Notes: generated by a model from the sequence alone, not told the origin. DNA of 64,000 nucleotides from an uncultured Bacilli bacterium (GCA_910585045.1 CAJUCD010000003.1:1-64000); one strand, 5' to 3'; shown: positions 1-8,299, counted from the first letter of the stretch. A program made the numbers and translations.

Positions 1-1
1 T

Positions 2-61
2 GATACATTGTTTGCGTCAGGAGGTACAGGAACACAATCAAATCCATATGTTGTCCGATAA
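2..61 (+). CDS. C-terminal tail of a surface protein (partial)
   Basis: The window opens inside a reading frame that ends at the taa at 59-61. The visible tail reads FASGGTGTQSNPYVVR. It matches the ends of the proteins at 36649-38112 (SGGTGTQNNPYVV) and 57301-59106 (DGTIDNPYVV), so this is the last part of the GxRPVINL-type C-terminal domain of a third family member. The rest of the gene lies upstream of the window, so its length, anchor and intactness cannot be judged. Confidence 0.7.
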   Translation, partial: DTLFASGGTGTQSNPYVVR

Positions 62-190
62 ATGTAGAGATTGTGTCGGTTTTAGTAAACAAATGATGGC
101 AATGTGAAGGAGATAAACAAGTAAAAATAGAAGAATAATAGAAAGCAGTGCTAAAGTTCACTCGAAATGGTGAACGGCGTTTATAGAGAT

Positions 191-419
191 ATGAGTTTAA
201 GAGAAAGATATAAGAAATTAAAGTGTAGTATTTATTAAAAGTGGAAGTTTTTATAATACTTATTATGAATATGTACTTATACATGAAATATTTGGGTATA
301 AGTTGATTAATAAAAGAGTAGAATTACCTAGGTATATAATCAATAAAATGGTTATTTTAGATAGTTATGTAGTAGCAGATAACTTTAACTTAAGGTTTAG
401 AGACAATTATTTATTATAA
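191..419 (+). pseudogene. MutS N-terminal-domain-like small gene, frameshifted
   Basis: ATG at 191 opens MSLRERYKKLK and soon hits a stop near 232. Shifting one base continues it as IKSGSFYNTYYEYVLIHEIFG...KLINKRVELPRYIINKM... to the taa at 417-419. The order (short basic helix, K-S-G-S-F-Y, hydrophobic FGYKL, a proline-containing loop) resembles the mismatch-recognition domain I of MutS, which also occurs as a small stand-alone protein in low-GC Firmicutes. No ribosome-binding site is seen before 191. I read it as a dead copy. The preceding stretch 62-190 holds only a GTTCAC/GTGAAC hairpin (155-174) without a T-run. Confidence 0.5.
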
Positions 420-423
420 ATAG

Positions 424-452
424 TTGTTTTTTTATTGTTTTTGTGGTATTAT
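424..452 (+). promoter_or_regulatory. Probable promoter of the rplK operon
   Basis: TTGTTT (424-429) and TATTAT (447-452) are separated by 17 bases, a sigma-A-type arrangement. It lies about 30 bases before the folded leader and 105 bases before rplK. Confidence 0.5.
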
Positions 453-484
453 CATTATGCAAATTTATGTGTTTGCATATAGTT

Positions 485-520
485 TAGTGGGAGGGAATTT
501 GGATTTGCCCAAGACCACTA
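485..520 (+). promoter_or_regulatory. Structured leader of rplK-rplA (L1-binding-site type)
   Basis: TAGTGG (485-490) pairs with CCACTA (515-520). The enclosed GGGAGG and the GCCCAAGACC side resemble the asymmetric stem-loop that ribosomal protein L1 recognises in its own operon mRNA and in 23S rRNA. Since rplA is the second gene, autoregulation by L1 is the likely role. The fold was judged by eye only. Confidence 0.45.
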
Positions 521-557
521 CAACGAAAATATTTAAAAATTTATAGGAGGTGTTTTC

Positions 558-1148
558 GTGGCAAAAGAAGTCGTAAAGAGAATTAAGCTTCAAATTGAAG
601 CTGGAAAAGCAACACCTGCTCCACCAGTTGGAACAGTTCTAGGACCTGCAGGAGTTAACTTACAAGAATTTTGTACAAAGTTTAATGATGCAACTAGAGA
701 TAAAATGGGTGATGTAGTTCCTTGTGAAATCTCTGTATATGATGATAGAAGTTTTGATTTCGTACTTAAAACTCCACCAGCAGGATTCTTACTTAAGAAA
801 GCTGCTAAGGTTCAAAAAGGATCTACTAAGGGAGCAAATGAAATTATTGCAACTATTACAAAAGAAGATTTAAGAAAAATTGCTGAAGTTAAATTACCAG
901 ATTTAAATGCATATGATGTAGAGGCTGCTATGAATATCATAGAAGGTACAGCTCGTAATATGGGTATTGCAGTTAAAGGTGTTAATGATGCGGAACTTGC
1001 TGAACAAGCAGCAGAAGCTCGTAAAGAGGAAGCTGAGGCGGCTAAACGTGATGCAGAATTAGCAGAAATGGAAGCAGAAGCTAAAGAATTTAATGCTGAT
1101 GTTCCTGTAATTGGTGATGAAACAAAAGAAGAAACAGAAGAAAATTAA
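558..1148 (+). CDS. rplK: 50S ribosomal protein L11 with C-terminal extension
   Basis: L11 binds the GTPase-centre region of 23S rRNA at the base of the L7/L12 stalk. Residues 1-141 match the family: Lys-rich start, APPVGTVLGPAGVN, the FVLKTPPA linker and the ending GTARNMGI. The family normally ends there, at about 141 residues. This protein continues for about 55 residues of Ala/Glu/Lys-rich helix (AEQAAEARKEEAEAAKRD) and an acidic tail. The start is GTG at 558 after a strong aggaggtg. It is the first gene of rplK-rplA, and L10/L12 follow after a separate leader. The frame is open and codon use is uniform through the extension, so it is not obviously an assembly error. Confidence 0.95.
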   Translation: MAKEVVKRIKLQIEAGKATPAPPVGTVLGPAGVNLQEFCTKFNDATRDKMGDVVPCEISVYDDRSFDFVLKTPPAGFLLKKAAKVQKGSTKGANEIIATITKEDLRKIAEVKLPDLNAYDVEAAMNIIEGTARNMGIAVKGVNDAELAEQAAEARKEEAEAAKRDAELAEMEAEAKEFNADVPVIGDETKEETEEN

Positions 1149-1202
1149 TAATTTGAAATAAAAAGAAATCCTAAATAACCACAGATAGGAGGGAAATAAA
1201 CT

Positions 1203-1901
1203 ATGAAAAAACACGGTAAAAAGTATGTGGAAGCATCTAAGAAAGTAGAAGCTGATAAACTTTATACTATTGAAGAAGCTGTTAAACTTGTTAAAGAAAC
1301 AGCTGTTACGAAGTTTGATAGTACTGTTGAAGTTGCAGTTAAACTTAATATTGATGCGAAGAAATCTGACCAAAGTTTAAGAGGAAGTTTTGTTCTTCCA
1401 AATGGTACAGGTAAGACTAAAAGAGTTTTAGTTATAGCTAAAGGTGATGCAGCTAAAGCTGCTAAAGATGCTGGCGCTACATATGTTGGTGATAAAGACA
1501 TGATTGATAAAATCGCTAAAGAAAATTGGTTTGATTTTGATGTTATAGTTGCTACTCCAGATATGATGCCAGAATTAGGTAAAATTGGTAAAGTTTTAGG
1601 ACCTAAAGGTTTAATGCCAAACCCTAAAACTGGGACTGTAACTACTGATGTTGTTAAAGCTGTTGAGGATATTAATAAAGGTATGGTTACTTACAAGAAT
1701 GATAGTTTTGGTAATGTTCATACTATTATTGGTAAGGTTTCATTTGATGAAGCTAAACTTGCCGAAAACTTAACTTATGTTGTTAAGACTTTAGCATCAT
1801 CTAAACCATCAAGTGTTAAAGGTGTATTTATTAATAATATAACTATTACTAGTACTATGGGTCCTGGTATTCGTTTAGATAAAAATTCTTTTGACATTTA
1901 A
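1203..1901 (+). CDS. rplA: 50S ribosomal protein L1
   Basis: L1 forms the mobile stalk near the E site of the large subunit and represses its own operon in many bacteria. At 232 residues it has the usual length. The family signature appears around residues 120-150 (MPELGKIGKVLGPKGLMPNPKTGT, quoted here only as landmarks GPKGLMPNPK). The end, TSTMGPGIRLD, is also typical. ATG follows aggaggg by about 8 bases. It lies 54 bases after rplK, so the two are probably co-transcribed. The next gene, rplJ, is separated by an L10-type leader. Confidence 0.95.
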   Translation: MKKHGKKYVEASKKVEADKLYTIEEAVKLVKETAVTKFDSTVEVAVKLNIDAKKSDQSLRGSFVLPNGTGKTKRVLVIAKGDAAKAAKDAGATYVGDKDMIDKIAKENWFDFDVIVATPDMMPELGKIGKVLGPKGLMPNPKTGTVTTDVVKAVEDINKGMVTYKNDSFGNVHTIIGKVSFDEAKLAENLTYVVKTLASSKPSSVKGVFINNITITSTMGPGIRLDKNSFDI

Positions 1902-1929
1902 TTAGTTTTATAATATAATACATGTATAA

Positions 1930-2035
1930 AAAAGCGAACCAAAGACAGTAGGGAGCAATGCTTTAATAATCCTACCGAGGGGAGTGTTTAAGACTTTTAA
2001 ATCTTAGCTTCCCATTTTAGGAAGCTTTTTTAAAT
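1930..2035 (+). ncRNA. L10 leader (rplJL autoregulatory RNA)
   Basis: The stretch contains ACCAAAGACAGTAGG (from about 1937) and ATCCTACCGAGG (about 1967), the conserved halves of the Firmicute L10 leader, which binds the L10(L12)4 complex. It ends in a hairpin, AGCTTCC (2006-2012) with GGAAGCT (2020-2026), followed by Ts. That hairpin would act as an attenuator or terminator 20 bases before the rplJ ribosome-binding site. Excess L10 would therefore reduce rplJL expression. Confidence 0.85.
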
Positions 2036-2054
2036 ATATAAGGAGGAAGAAACA

Positions 2055-2546
2055 ATGGCAAGTAGCAAAATATTAGATGCTAAGAAGCTAATTGTTAGTG
2101 AAATTACTGATAAAATTAAAGCAAGTGAATCTGTTGTTTTATTTGAATATCAAGGTTTAACAGTTAGTGAAGTTAGTGAACTAAGAAAAAAACTAAGAGA
2201 GTCTCAAGGTGAAGTTAGAGTCTATAAAAATACTCTTTTAAAAAGAGCTTTAGATGATTTAAAAATTGACCTTAATGGTTTCTTAGAAGGACCAAATGCA
2301 ATAATGTTTGGTAAAGAATTACTTGAACCAATAAAGGTAATCGCTGAATTTGCTAAATCTCATGATAAAATGAATATTCGTGTTGGTATCATTAATGGAG
2401 AAAAAGCAGAACTTAGTGTTATCAATGAATATGCTACTATTCCATCTTATGAAGGATTACTTACAATGCTTGCTGCAGGTATGATGGAACATGTAAGAAA
2501 TTTAGCTATTGGTTTGAACTTATATGCCGAGAAGTTAGAAAATTAG
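2055..2546 (+). CDS. rplJ: 50S ribosomal protein L10
   Basis: L10 anchors the L7/L12 dimers to the ribosomal stalk base. At 163 residues it matches the family. Landmarks are the start region ASKILDAKKL, the FEYQGLTVSE strand, the VYKNTLLKRAL motif (residues about 55-66) and the C-terminal helix for L12 binding. The ATG follows aggaggaag. It is controlled by the leader just upstream and followed 17 bases later by rplL. Stoichiometric control of L10 and L12 through the leader is the well-known arrangement. Confidence 0.95.
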   Translation: MASSKILDAKKLIVSEITDKIKASESVVLFEYQGLTVSEVSELRKKLRESQGEVRVYKNTLLKRALDDLKIDLNGFLEGPNAIMFGKELLEPIKVIAEFAKSHDKMNIRVGIINGEKAELSVINEYATIPSYEGLLTMLAAGMMEHVRNLAIGLNLYAEKLEN

Positions 2547-2563
2547 AAAGGAATTGAAGAAAA

Positions 2564-2932
2564 ATGGCAAAATTAACAAAAGAAGATTTTATTAGTGCTT
2601 TAAAAGAAATGACTATTCTTGAAGTTAAAGAATTAGTTGATGCAATGAAAGAAGAATTTGGAGTTGATCCAAGTGCTGTAGCTGTAGCTGCTGCTCCTGC
2701 TGCTGGTGCTGAAGATGCTGGTTCTGCTACTAAGACTGTAGTTCTTAAAAATGCTGGTGGTAACAAAATAGCTGTTATCAAAATCATTAAGGAAATTACT
2801 GGTCTTGGTTTAGTTGAAGCTAAGGCTATCGCTGATAATGGTGGAAACTTAAAGGAAAACATTCCTGCTGATGAAGCTGAAGCACTTAAAACTCAATTAA
2901 CTGAAGCTGGCGCTGAAGTAGAATTAGTTTAA
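2564..2932 (+). CDS. rplL: 50S ribosomal protein L7/L12
   Basis: This is the stalk protein that recruits translational GTPases. At 122 residues it has an N-terminal dimerisation helix (KLTKEDFISALKEMT), an Ala-rich hinge (AVAAAPAAGAEDAG, residues about 40-55) and the globular domain with KIAVIKIIKEIT and GLGLVEAK. It follows rplJ in the same transcript. In most Firmicutes rpoB comes next, but here a strong terminator and a convergent gene follow, so rpoBC is elsewhere. Confidence 0.95.
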   Translation: MAKLTKEDFISALKEMTILEVKELVDAMKEEFGVDPSAVAVAAAPAAGAEDAGSATKTVVLKNAGGNKIAVIKIIKEITGLGLVEAKAIADNGGNLKENIPADEAEALKTQLTEAGAEVELV

Positions 2933-2934
2933 TT

Positions 2935-2963
2935 AAAAAAAGTATCGTTTGATACTTTTTTTG
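2935..2963 (+). terminator. Bidirectional terminator after rplL
   Basis: AGTATC (2941-2946) and GATACT (2951-2956) form a short stem, flanked by A-run and T-run. It can also serve the convergent HD-protein gene. Confidence 0.8.
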
Positions 2964-2981
2964 TTGCTTTAAAATTTTATG

Positions 2982-3656
2982 TTAAGCTAAAACTTTTTGA
3001 AATATTGCGTCTATTTCTTTTTGGTGTTTTTGGCTTAGGTTTAGTTCCCTTTCATGAAATTTTTCTTTGTTATTTAATAATTCTTGCATTTCTGTTAAAT
3101 AGTCTTTATATTTTTGGTCAGGATAATACATTTTAGCATAACCATTTTTGCCAAATTTGCTAGATAACTTTTTGTAAGAAGCTTCTATTATGTCGTTAAT
3201 TGTTGTAGTTTTCGAGGCATGTCTTTCAGTTTGATATAAAAGTGAGCGAAGTAGCATTCTTTCAACAGATGTTTCGCGATCAGCTGATGATACAATTTTG
3301 CCATAAATACTTCTAGCTTCATATTCTAAGCTTGCACGATGATCTACAATGGCTTCACTAATAATTTGTATTTCTTCAGCATTAAAGAAATTTTTGATAT
3401 TTTCATCATCTAAAAATAATTGAGAAGAAACACTTTCATGTTCATCAGGGTTTTCTTGGTATCCTATATCATGATAGGCTGCAACGACATAAATTATATC
3501 ATGATTAACATCTAAATTAAATTCATCAATAATTTCAAAGCTTCGTTTAATTACTTCTAAAATATGGTCTTTACCATGGCCACCATAGTTATTCTTACTA
3601 TATTTAGTTAAAATATTTTCTTCAATATATTTTGTTATTTTGGGATTTACTTTCAT
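2982..3656 (-). CDS. HD-domain phosphohydrolase
   Basis: This 224-residue protein has the metal-binding pattern of the HD superfamily: HGKDH (H27, H31), AAYHDIGY (the HD pair, near residue 62), IVDHRAS (near 109) and SSADR (near 125). Such proteins cleave phosphate esters of nucleotides or related compounds in the cytoplasm. Full-length stand-alone HD proteins of about 200-230 residues are common in Firmicutes, and the substrate cannot be read from sequence. It stands alone, convergent with rplL, and starts at ATG 3656 after aaggag. Confidence 0.8.
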   Translation of the reverse strand: MKVNPKITKYIEENILTKYSKNNYGGHGKDHILEVIKRSFEIIDEFNLDVNHDIIYVVAAYHDIGYQENPDEHESVSSQLFLDDENIKNFFNAEEIQIISEAIVDHRASLEYEARSIYGKIVSSADRETSVERMLLRSLLYQTERHASKTTTINDIIEASYKKLSSKFGKNGYAKMYYPDQKYKDYLTEMQELLNNKEKFHERELNLSQKHQKEIDAIFQKVLA

Positions 3657-3767
3657 ATTTTTCTCCTTACTTTAAGTATAATTTGAAAAATTAATTTAGT
3701 CAATATCAAAATATTGTCTTGCCTTTTTCTAGTATTCTAGTTATAATTAAAATAGGAGCGTATATAT

Positions 3768-4043
3768 ATGAAAGAGAAAATTAGAGCTAATAAGAGTGAT
3801 ATAATTAAAATTGTTATCTTATCAATTGTTATTATTTGGATATTTTGTTTCTTTATAGATTATTTTAGAGCTAGACAATCAAAGAAACCATTATTTTGTA
3901 TAACGCAAAATACTAAAACTTATGATGATGGTACAGTTTATTCATGTACTGGTATGGGTTATAAGATGTATAAGTATGAAAGAGCTAGTATTCCTACAAA
4001 ATTGGAATTTGGACCTTTCTTTATAAAAGAAAGAACTAAATAG
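3768..4043 (+). CDS. Small single-pass membrane protein
   Basis: The 91-residue protein has a basic N-terminus, one membrane segment (residues about 11-31, IIKIVILSIVIIWIFCFFI) and a short outer domain with two cysteines (FCITQ and YSCTG). I recognise the layout from small conserved hypothetical proteins of low-GC Firmicutes but no function. It has a good ribosome-binding site (aggagcg). A hairpin sits on its stop codon, so it may be its own transcript rather than part of an operon with the next two genes. Confidence 0.65.
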   Translation: MKEKIRANKSDIIKIVILSIVIIWIFCFFIDYFRARQSKKPLFCITQNTKTYDDGTVYSCTGMGYKMYKYERASIPTKLEFGPFFIKERTK

Positions 4044-4052
4044 TTCTTTTTT
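4031..4052 (+). terminator. Terminator overlapping the end of the small membrane protein gene
   Basis: AAGAACTA (4031-4038) faces TAGTTCTT (4041-4048), followed by Ts. The stem includes the stop codon. The loop is very short, so the top pairs will open. Confidence 0.6.
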
Positions 4053-4062
4053 CTGGTTAAAA

Positions 4063-4458
4063 ATGAAACTTAATAAGCGGGGTTGGGGTTTTGGAGAAAT
4101 GATATTATTAGTGGGTGTTTTAACTTTCTTTTTAATGGTTTCTATTTTCTATATATGTAGTTTTGCTAATAATTTTAGTGATTCTAGTTTTGATTATAAT
4201 AAATTAGAAGAGAAATTAGAGGCACAAACAAGGATTTATTTAGATAAGTATTATGATGATGCTCTTACTAGTGACAAAGTAAAAATAACTAGAAATGTTC
4301 TTAGAGTATATGATTTAGATGTAATTCTTATGGATGATAAAGGAAGAGAATGCTCAGGATACTCAGTAGCTTATAAGAGTAAAGCTGTTGTTAATGTTAA
4401 AGCTTATATAAGTTGTAAAAAATATGTTACAGAAGGATATGATGAATATGAAAAATAG
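4063..4458 (+). CDS. Prepilin-like membrane protein, copy 1
   Basis: This is a 131-residue protein. The start MKLNKRG followed by WGFGEMILLVGVL fits a type IV prepilin leader: basic residues, Gly at the cut site, Glu at position +5 of the mature form, then one hydrophobic helix. The outer domain has a LEEKLEAQTRIYLDKYY helix and a C-terminal strand pair, CSGY...VKAYISCKKYVTEGY, with two cysteines. The next gene encodes the same C-terminal pattern, so the two are tandem duplicates. No clear Shine-Dalgarno precedes the ATG. A pilin-like role is inferred; no assembly ATPase or prepilin peptidase is visible in the window. Confidence 0.6.
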   Translation: MKLNKRGWGFGEMILLVGVLTFFLMVSIFYICSFANNFSDSSFDYNKLEEKLEAQTRIYLDKYYDDALTSDKVKITRNVLRVYDLDVILMDDKGRECSGYSVAYKSKAVVNVKAYISCKKYVTEGYDEYEK

Positions 4459-4795
4459 AAAATTATTTATTATATGGGGGATTTTAGTGGTTGGCATTGT
4501 AGGCTTACTTACTACTTTAGGTTTTATGTTAAAAGCTCAAGATGCTAATTACGTGAAATTAGAAAATAAAATTTTAGATAGTGCTAAAAAATATATAGAT
4601 GCTAAATTCTTATATCCAGAAGGAAGTAATGTTTTAAAAGTTACTAAAGAAGATATGATTGAAAATGGTTTTTTAGATGAATTAAAATATGGTGATGATA
4701 CTTGTGCGGGATATGTTACAGTAAAATTAAATGGAGCTTATAAATATAAGGCTTATATTAAATGTAAGAATTATACTACTAAAGGTTATGAATAA
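4442..4795 (+). CDS. Prepilin-like membrane protein, copy 2
   Basis: The protein has about 117 residues. ATG at 4442, or ATG at 4448 in the same frame, follows agaagga; both overlap the end of copy 1 by a few bases, so translation is coupled. One N-terminal membrane helix (KLFIIWGILVVGIVGLL) is followed by KLENKILDSAKKYID and the paired-cysteine ending CAGYVTVKL...YKAYIKCKNYTTKGY. It shares C-x-GY...KAYI-x-CK-x-Y-x-T-x-GY with copy 1. Unlike copy 1, it lacks the Glu+5 prepilin leader, so it may be an accessory partner. Function unknown. Confidence 0.6.
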   Translation: MNMKNRKLFIIWGILVVGIVGLLTTLGFMLKAQDANYVKLENKILDSAKKYIDAKFLYPEGSNVLKVTKEDMIENGFLDELKYGDDTCAGYVTVKLNGAYKYKAYIKCKNYTTKGYE

Positions 4796-4797
4796 TA

Positions 4798-4827
4798 AAA
4801 AAGATTGATTTTGAGTCAATCTTTTAT
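4798..4827. terminator. Bidirectional terminator between pilin-like genes and ABC gene
   Basis: AAAGATTGA (4800-4808) pairs with TCAATCTTT (4816-4824) over a 7-base loop. The A-run on one side and T-run on the other serve both convergent units. Confidence 0.8.
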
Positions 4828-7370
4828 TCTGTTCTAAGAGCTTCGACAGGATCTTTTTTACTTGCCATTTTGGCAGGTATTAAACCAGCTATAACTGTTA
4901 GGAACATACTTATTAATACTAATATAACAGCGCCATTGATAGGTAAACTAGAAATATTATTAACGTTTGCTATATTTTTAATAATAATATTAATTGGAAT
5001 ATTTAAGAGAATTGTAACAATAATTCCTAGTAGACCAGCTGAGGCTCCTATGATAAGAGTTTCGGCGTTAAATACACGAGATATATCTTTTTTACTAGCT
5101 CCAATACTTCTTAAGATCCCAATTTCTTTTGTTCTTTCTAAAACGGATATATAAGTAATAATACCTATCATAATTGATGATACTACGAGAGATATGCTTA
5201 CAAATGCCATTAGAACATAACTTATAATGTTAATAATATTAGAAACGCCATTCATCATAACAGCAATAAAATCTGTGTAACTTATTTGATTTTCTTCAGA
5301 ATTGTTTTGATTGTAATCGTCAATTAATTCAGCAATAGCTTCTTTATCTTCAAAACCTTTGGCATAAATATTTATTGTGCTAGGTTTATCTAGATCAACT
5401 ATTCCTAGTTTTTTTAAGTTAGATTCAAAAGTTGCAGCAGCATTTTCTTGATAATTCTTAATAACTTCTGCTAGTTCATTTTGAGATAAAGTACTTAGAT
5501 AAGCTTTTTGTTCAGGACTTAAATTGTTCATGTCAAATTCTTGTTCTGTAAATTCACTATTAGTAAATATATTTATTTTAGAATTATTTTTTTGCTCTTT
5601 AGCTATATTAGAATCATTTATTTTGTCAATAACATATTTAGTTAAGTCAGAAGTATATAATATACCTCCATAAGTATTAGTTATAACAGTTTCATCTTTG
5701 GCTTTAATAATTCCTACAACATTTAATTCTAAAGCTTTATCAAGGATCTTTTTTAAAAATTGTTCATTATTTCGTTTGTCGACCCAAATTTTTCCTTCTT
5801 TGGTATAATAATCAGTATTTAGTAATACTTTAAATTTAGTGTTTAATAATTCTTCGTAAGAATATTCTAATTCTTCTAAATCATCAACTTTGCCACCATT
5901 TAAAACAGTTTTATATTTTTCAACTAATTCATTAGCATCAAGAATACCAATAGCATATAGAGCATAATCACTAATACAGTTATCTTTATTAACTAAGAGA
6001 ACTACTTCATTATAATTTTGGGGTAAATTACCAGCGATGATATCATATTGTTCTTTAATTAATTCTTTATTGTTTAACATCTCGTTAAAAGCATTATATG
6101 AAGTTGAAGCTCCACCAATTAATTCACCCATATTATTCATATCTTTAACCCCTAATTTTTCAATTATTTGGTCAGGATTTACTAAGGTATAATTGGTATC
6201 ATTTTGTTTGTATATGTTTAAATCTAAGTTATAACTATATTGAATATCGTTAGCATACTTTTTAAATAAGCCGTTATTGTTTGTAATATATTTTTTGAAT
6301 TCATATAAATTATTAGTTTTAGCACCGCTTGACATAATTGATAACATATTACTTGTTATGTTAGTAGAATGTATTTTGTTATCATTATAGTTTTTAGATT
6401 TTGTTGTGCCAGTAGCAGCGCTTAATAATTCACTAGTATCCATTGTTTTTTCTTGTAAAGTAATAGGATAACTAGATAAAGTGTCTTCTTCAACACGATT
6501 AATATAATTTTGCATACCACTAGATAATGAGAGAATAAGAGCAATACCAATAATGCCAATTGATCCTGCAAAAGATGTTAAAATAGTACGTCCTTTTTTA
6601 GTTAGAAGATTATTTAGGCTTAAGGATAATGCAGTCTTAAAGGACATATTAGTTTTCCCTGTTTTATTATTATTTTCTTTTTGTTCACTTTTTTCGTATG
6701 GATTACTATCATTGGTTATATTACCGTCTAATAGTTTAATAATTCTAGTGGAATATTTTTCTGCAAGTTCAGGGTTATGAGTTACCATGATAACTAATTT
6801 GTCTTTAGCTATTTTATTTAGTAATTCCATTATTTGAATACTAGTTTTTGAATCTAGAGCACCAGTAGGTTCATCTGCTAGTAAAATATCAGGATTGGAT
6901 ACTAAAGCTCGAGCAATTGCTACTCTTTGCATTTGACCGCCACTCATTTGATTAGGCTTTTTGTATATTTGGTCTTCTAGTCCAACATCCTTTAAAGCTT
7001 TAATAGCTCTTTTTTTACGTTCGCTTTTACTAACTCCTGCAAGAGTTAAAGCAAGTTCAACATTTGATAATACTGTTTGATGAGGAATAAGATTGTAATT
7101 TTGAAAAACAAATCCTACACTATGGTTACGATAGTTATCCCAATCTTTATCTTTAAAATGTTTGGTTGATTTACCATTAATGATTAAATCACCACTAGTA
7201 TAATTATCAAGTCCGCCAATTATGTTTAAAAGGGTAGTTTTACCACATCCACTTGGTCCTAAGATGCTAACAAATTCTGATTCACGAAATTTTAAGTCTA
7301 GGCCTTTTAAAGCATTAACTGTGTTAGTACCTGATAAATATTTCTTAGTTATTTTTTTTAGTTCTAACAT
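4824..7370 (-). CDS. MacB-like ABC exporter, ATPase fused to FtsX-type permease
   Basis: The protein has 848 residues. Residues 1-220 are an ABC ATPase: Walker A GPSGCGKTT, Q-loop VFQNYNL, signature MSGGQMQR, Walker B ILLADEPTGALD, and the H-loop THN. A membrane helix near residue 265 is followed by a large outer domain (about 290-700) and three further helices in the C-terminal FtsX domain (about 715-840, with LERTKEIGILRSIGASKKDI). This is the MacB/LolCDE architecture, which moves substrates by mechanotransmission rather than through a classical channel. The family exports peptides, lipoproteins or antibiotics; the substrate here is unknown. Single gene, own promoter, no two-component system beside it. 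Confidence 0.85.
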   Translation of the reverse strand: MLELKKITKKYLSGTNTVNALKGLDLKFRESEFVSILGPSGCGKTTLLNIIGGLDNYTSGDLIINGKSTKHFKDKDWDNYRNHSVGFVFQNYNLIPHQTVLSNVELALTLAGVSKSERKKRAIKALKDVGLEDQIYKKPNQMSGGQMQRVAIARALVSNPDILLADEPTGALDSKTSIQIMELLNKIAKDKLVIMVTHNPELAEKYSTRIIKLLDGNITNDSNPYEKSEQKENNNKTGKTNMSFKTALSLSLNNLLTKKGRTILTSFAGSIGIIGIALILSLSSGMQNYINRVEEDTLSSYPITLQEKTMDTSELLSAATGTTKSKNYNDNKIHSTNITSNMLSIMSSGAKTNNLYEFKKYITNNNGLFKKYANDIQYSYNLDLNIYKQNDTNYTLVNPDQIIEKLGVKDMNNMGELIGGASTSYNAFNEMLNNKELIKEQYDIIAGNLPQNYNEVVLLVNKDNCISDYALYAIGILDANELVEKYKTVLNGGKVDDLEELEYSYEELLNTKFKVLLNTDYYTKEGKIWVDKRNNEQFLKKILDKALELNVVGIIKAKDETVITNTYGGILYTSDLTKYVIDKINDSNIAKEQKNNSKINIFTNSEFTEQEFDMNNLSPEQKAYLSTLSQNELAEVIKNYQENAAATFESNLKKLGIVDLDKPSTINIYAKGFEDKEAIAELIDDYNQNNSEENQISYTDFIAVMMNGVSNIINIISYVLMAFVSISLVVSSIMIGIITYISVLERTKEIGILRSIGASKKDISRVFNAETLIIGASAGLLGIIVTILLNIPINIIIKNIANVNNISSLPINGAVILVLISMFLTVIAGLIPAKMASKKDPVEALRTE

Positions 7371-7538
7371 ATTTTTCCTTTCTTGACCATTTTATGGTAC
7401 ATAAAAATTATATGATTTTCTTAGTTATTAGTCAATATTTCTTAATTTCTTATATTAGTGTAATTATCTAAAAACTTGCATTATTTTAAATTTTGTGTAT
7501 AATAGGTGGGGAATAAAAAGAAAAAGGGGGTGTTTTTT

Positions 7539-8288
7539 GTGAACAATGATTTAAGTTTTAGGGAGTTTATGAATTCTTTTAATAAGAAAAATGTGGGCAC
7601 AAAAAGTGAGCTAGAGGTGTATTTAGATGCGCTTAAAGGATTTAGTGTTGCGGATTTTCAAGATGGTTCTTTAAAAGTAATTAAAAATAAGCTTTTGTCA
7701 CTTATTAGTGATAATAAAGAGCTTATGTCTAGAAAAAAAGTTATGTTGGCAGTTTGTGGCCTTATTATTTCTTTTGGTGGAGTTTGTGGTTATATCTTTT
7801 TTGCTGATATTATTTTAAAACTTTTAGCAATAGCAATGGTTAGTGGACTAGGCTTATTAAGTATAGTTAAACCTCTAGTTAAAAGTTTAAAAAATAGTAA
7901 GAAAAATGAGAAAAATGCACTTTTGGTTGTTTCTAGAACTGAGGATATACTAAAACTTCGTGAAAGAAGTAGATCTGCTATAGATGTTAATTATCATGAA
8001 GTTGTAGATAAAACAGATGTTAGTGAGAAGAAGGATTTTAGAAGCTTATTAAAATTAATATTTTTGAATTTAGGCAAATTGCCAGATGAAATTGCTAGAA
8101 GTTATAATCTTAAACTAAATATGATTTATATTAAATATGGTAATTCTTTTCAAAATAATAAAACTTGTGCTTTTGTGGAATTACAAAATTTGGCTGATGA
8201 AATTATAGAAGCTATAATGTCATTAGGTGATACTTCTAGTACTAAAACATATGCTCGTCAAAGAGTGTATAATGAAGGCTCTTATTAA
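7539..8288 (+). CDS. Uncharacterised protein with two central membrane helices
   Basis: I choose the GTG at 7539, because aaaaaggggg (7522-7529) sits 9 bases before it; an earlier GTG at 7506 lacks a site. The product has about 249 residues. A soluble N-terminal part (residues 1-75) is followed by a hairpin of two hydrophobic segments (about 77-95 and 98-122) and a helical cytoplasmic part to the end. No motif is recognised. Its terminator overlaps its last codons. Confidence 0.6.
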   Translation: MNNDLSFREFMNSFNKKNVGTKSELEVYLDALKGFSVADFQDGSLKVIKNKLLSLISDNKELMSRKKVMLAVCGLIISFGGVCGYIFFADIILKLLAIAMVSGLGLLSIVKPLVKSLKNSKKNEKNALLVVSRTEDILKLRERSRSAIDVNYHEVVDKTDVSEKKDFRSLLKLIFLNLGKLPDEIARSYNLKLNMIYIKYGNSFQNNKTCAFVELQNLADEIIEAIMSLGDTSSTKTYARQRVYNEGSY

Positions 8289-8299
8289 AGAGCTTTTTT
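8278..8299 (+). terminator. Terminator overlapping the end of the preceding gene
   Basis: GCTCTT (8278-8283) pairs with AAGAGC (8288-8293), followed by T6. The stop codon lies in the loop region. Confidence 0.75.

Noticed and set aside
155..174. GTTCAC/GTGAAC hairpin as a terminator
   Set aside because: No T-run follows, and no clear transcript needs it.
1059..1373. Minus-strand open frame over the rplK/rplA junction
   Set aside because: It is a shadow of ribosomal protein genes, Phe/Ile-rich and without a ribosome-binding site.
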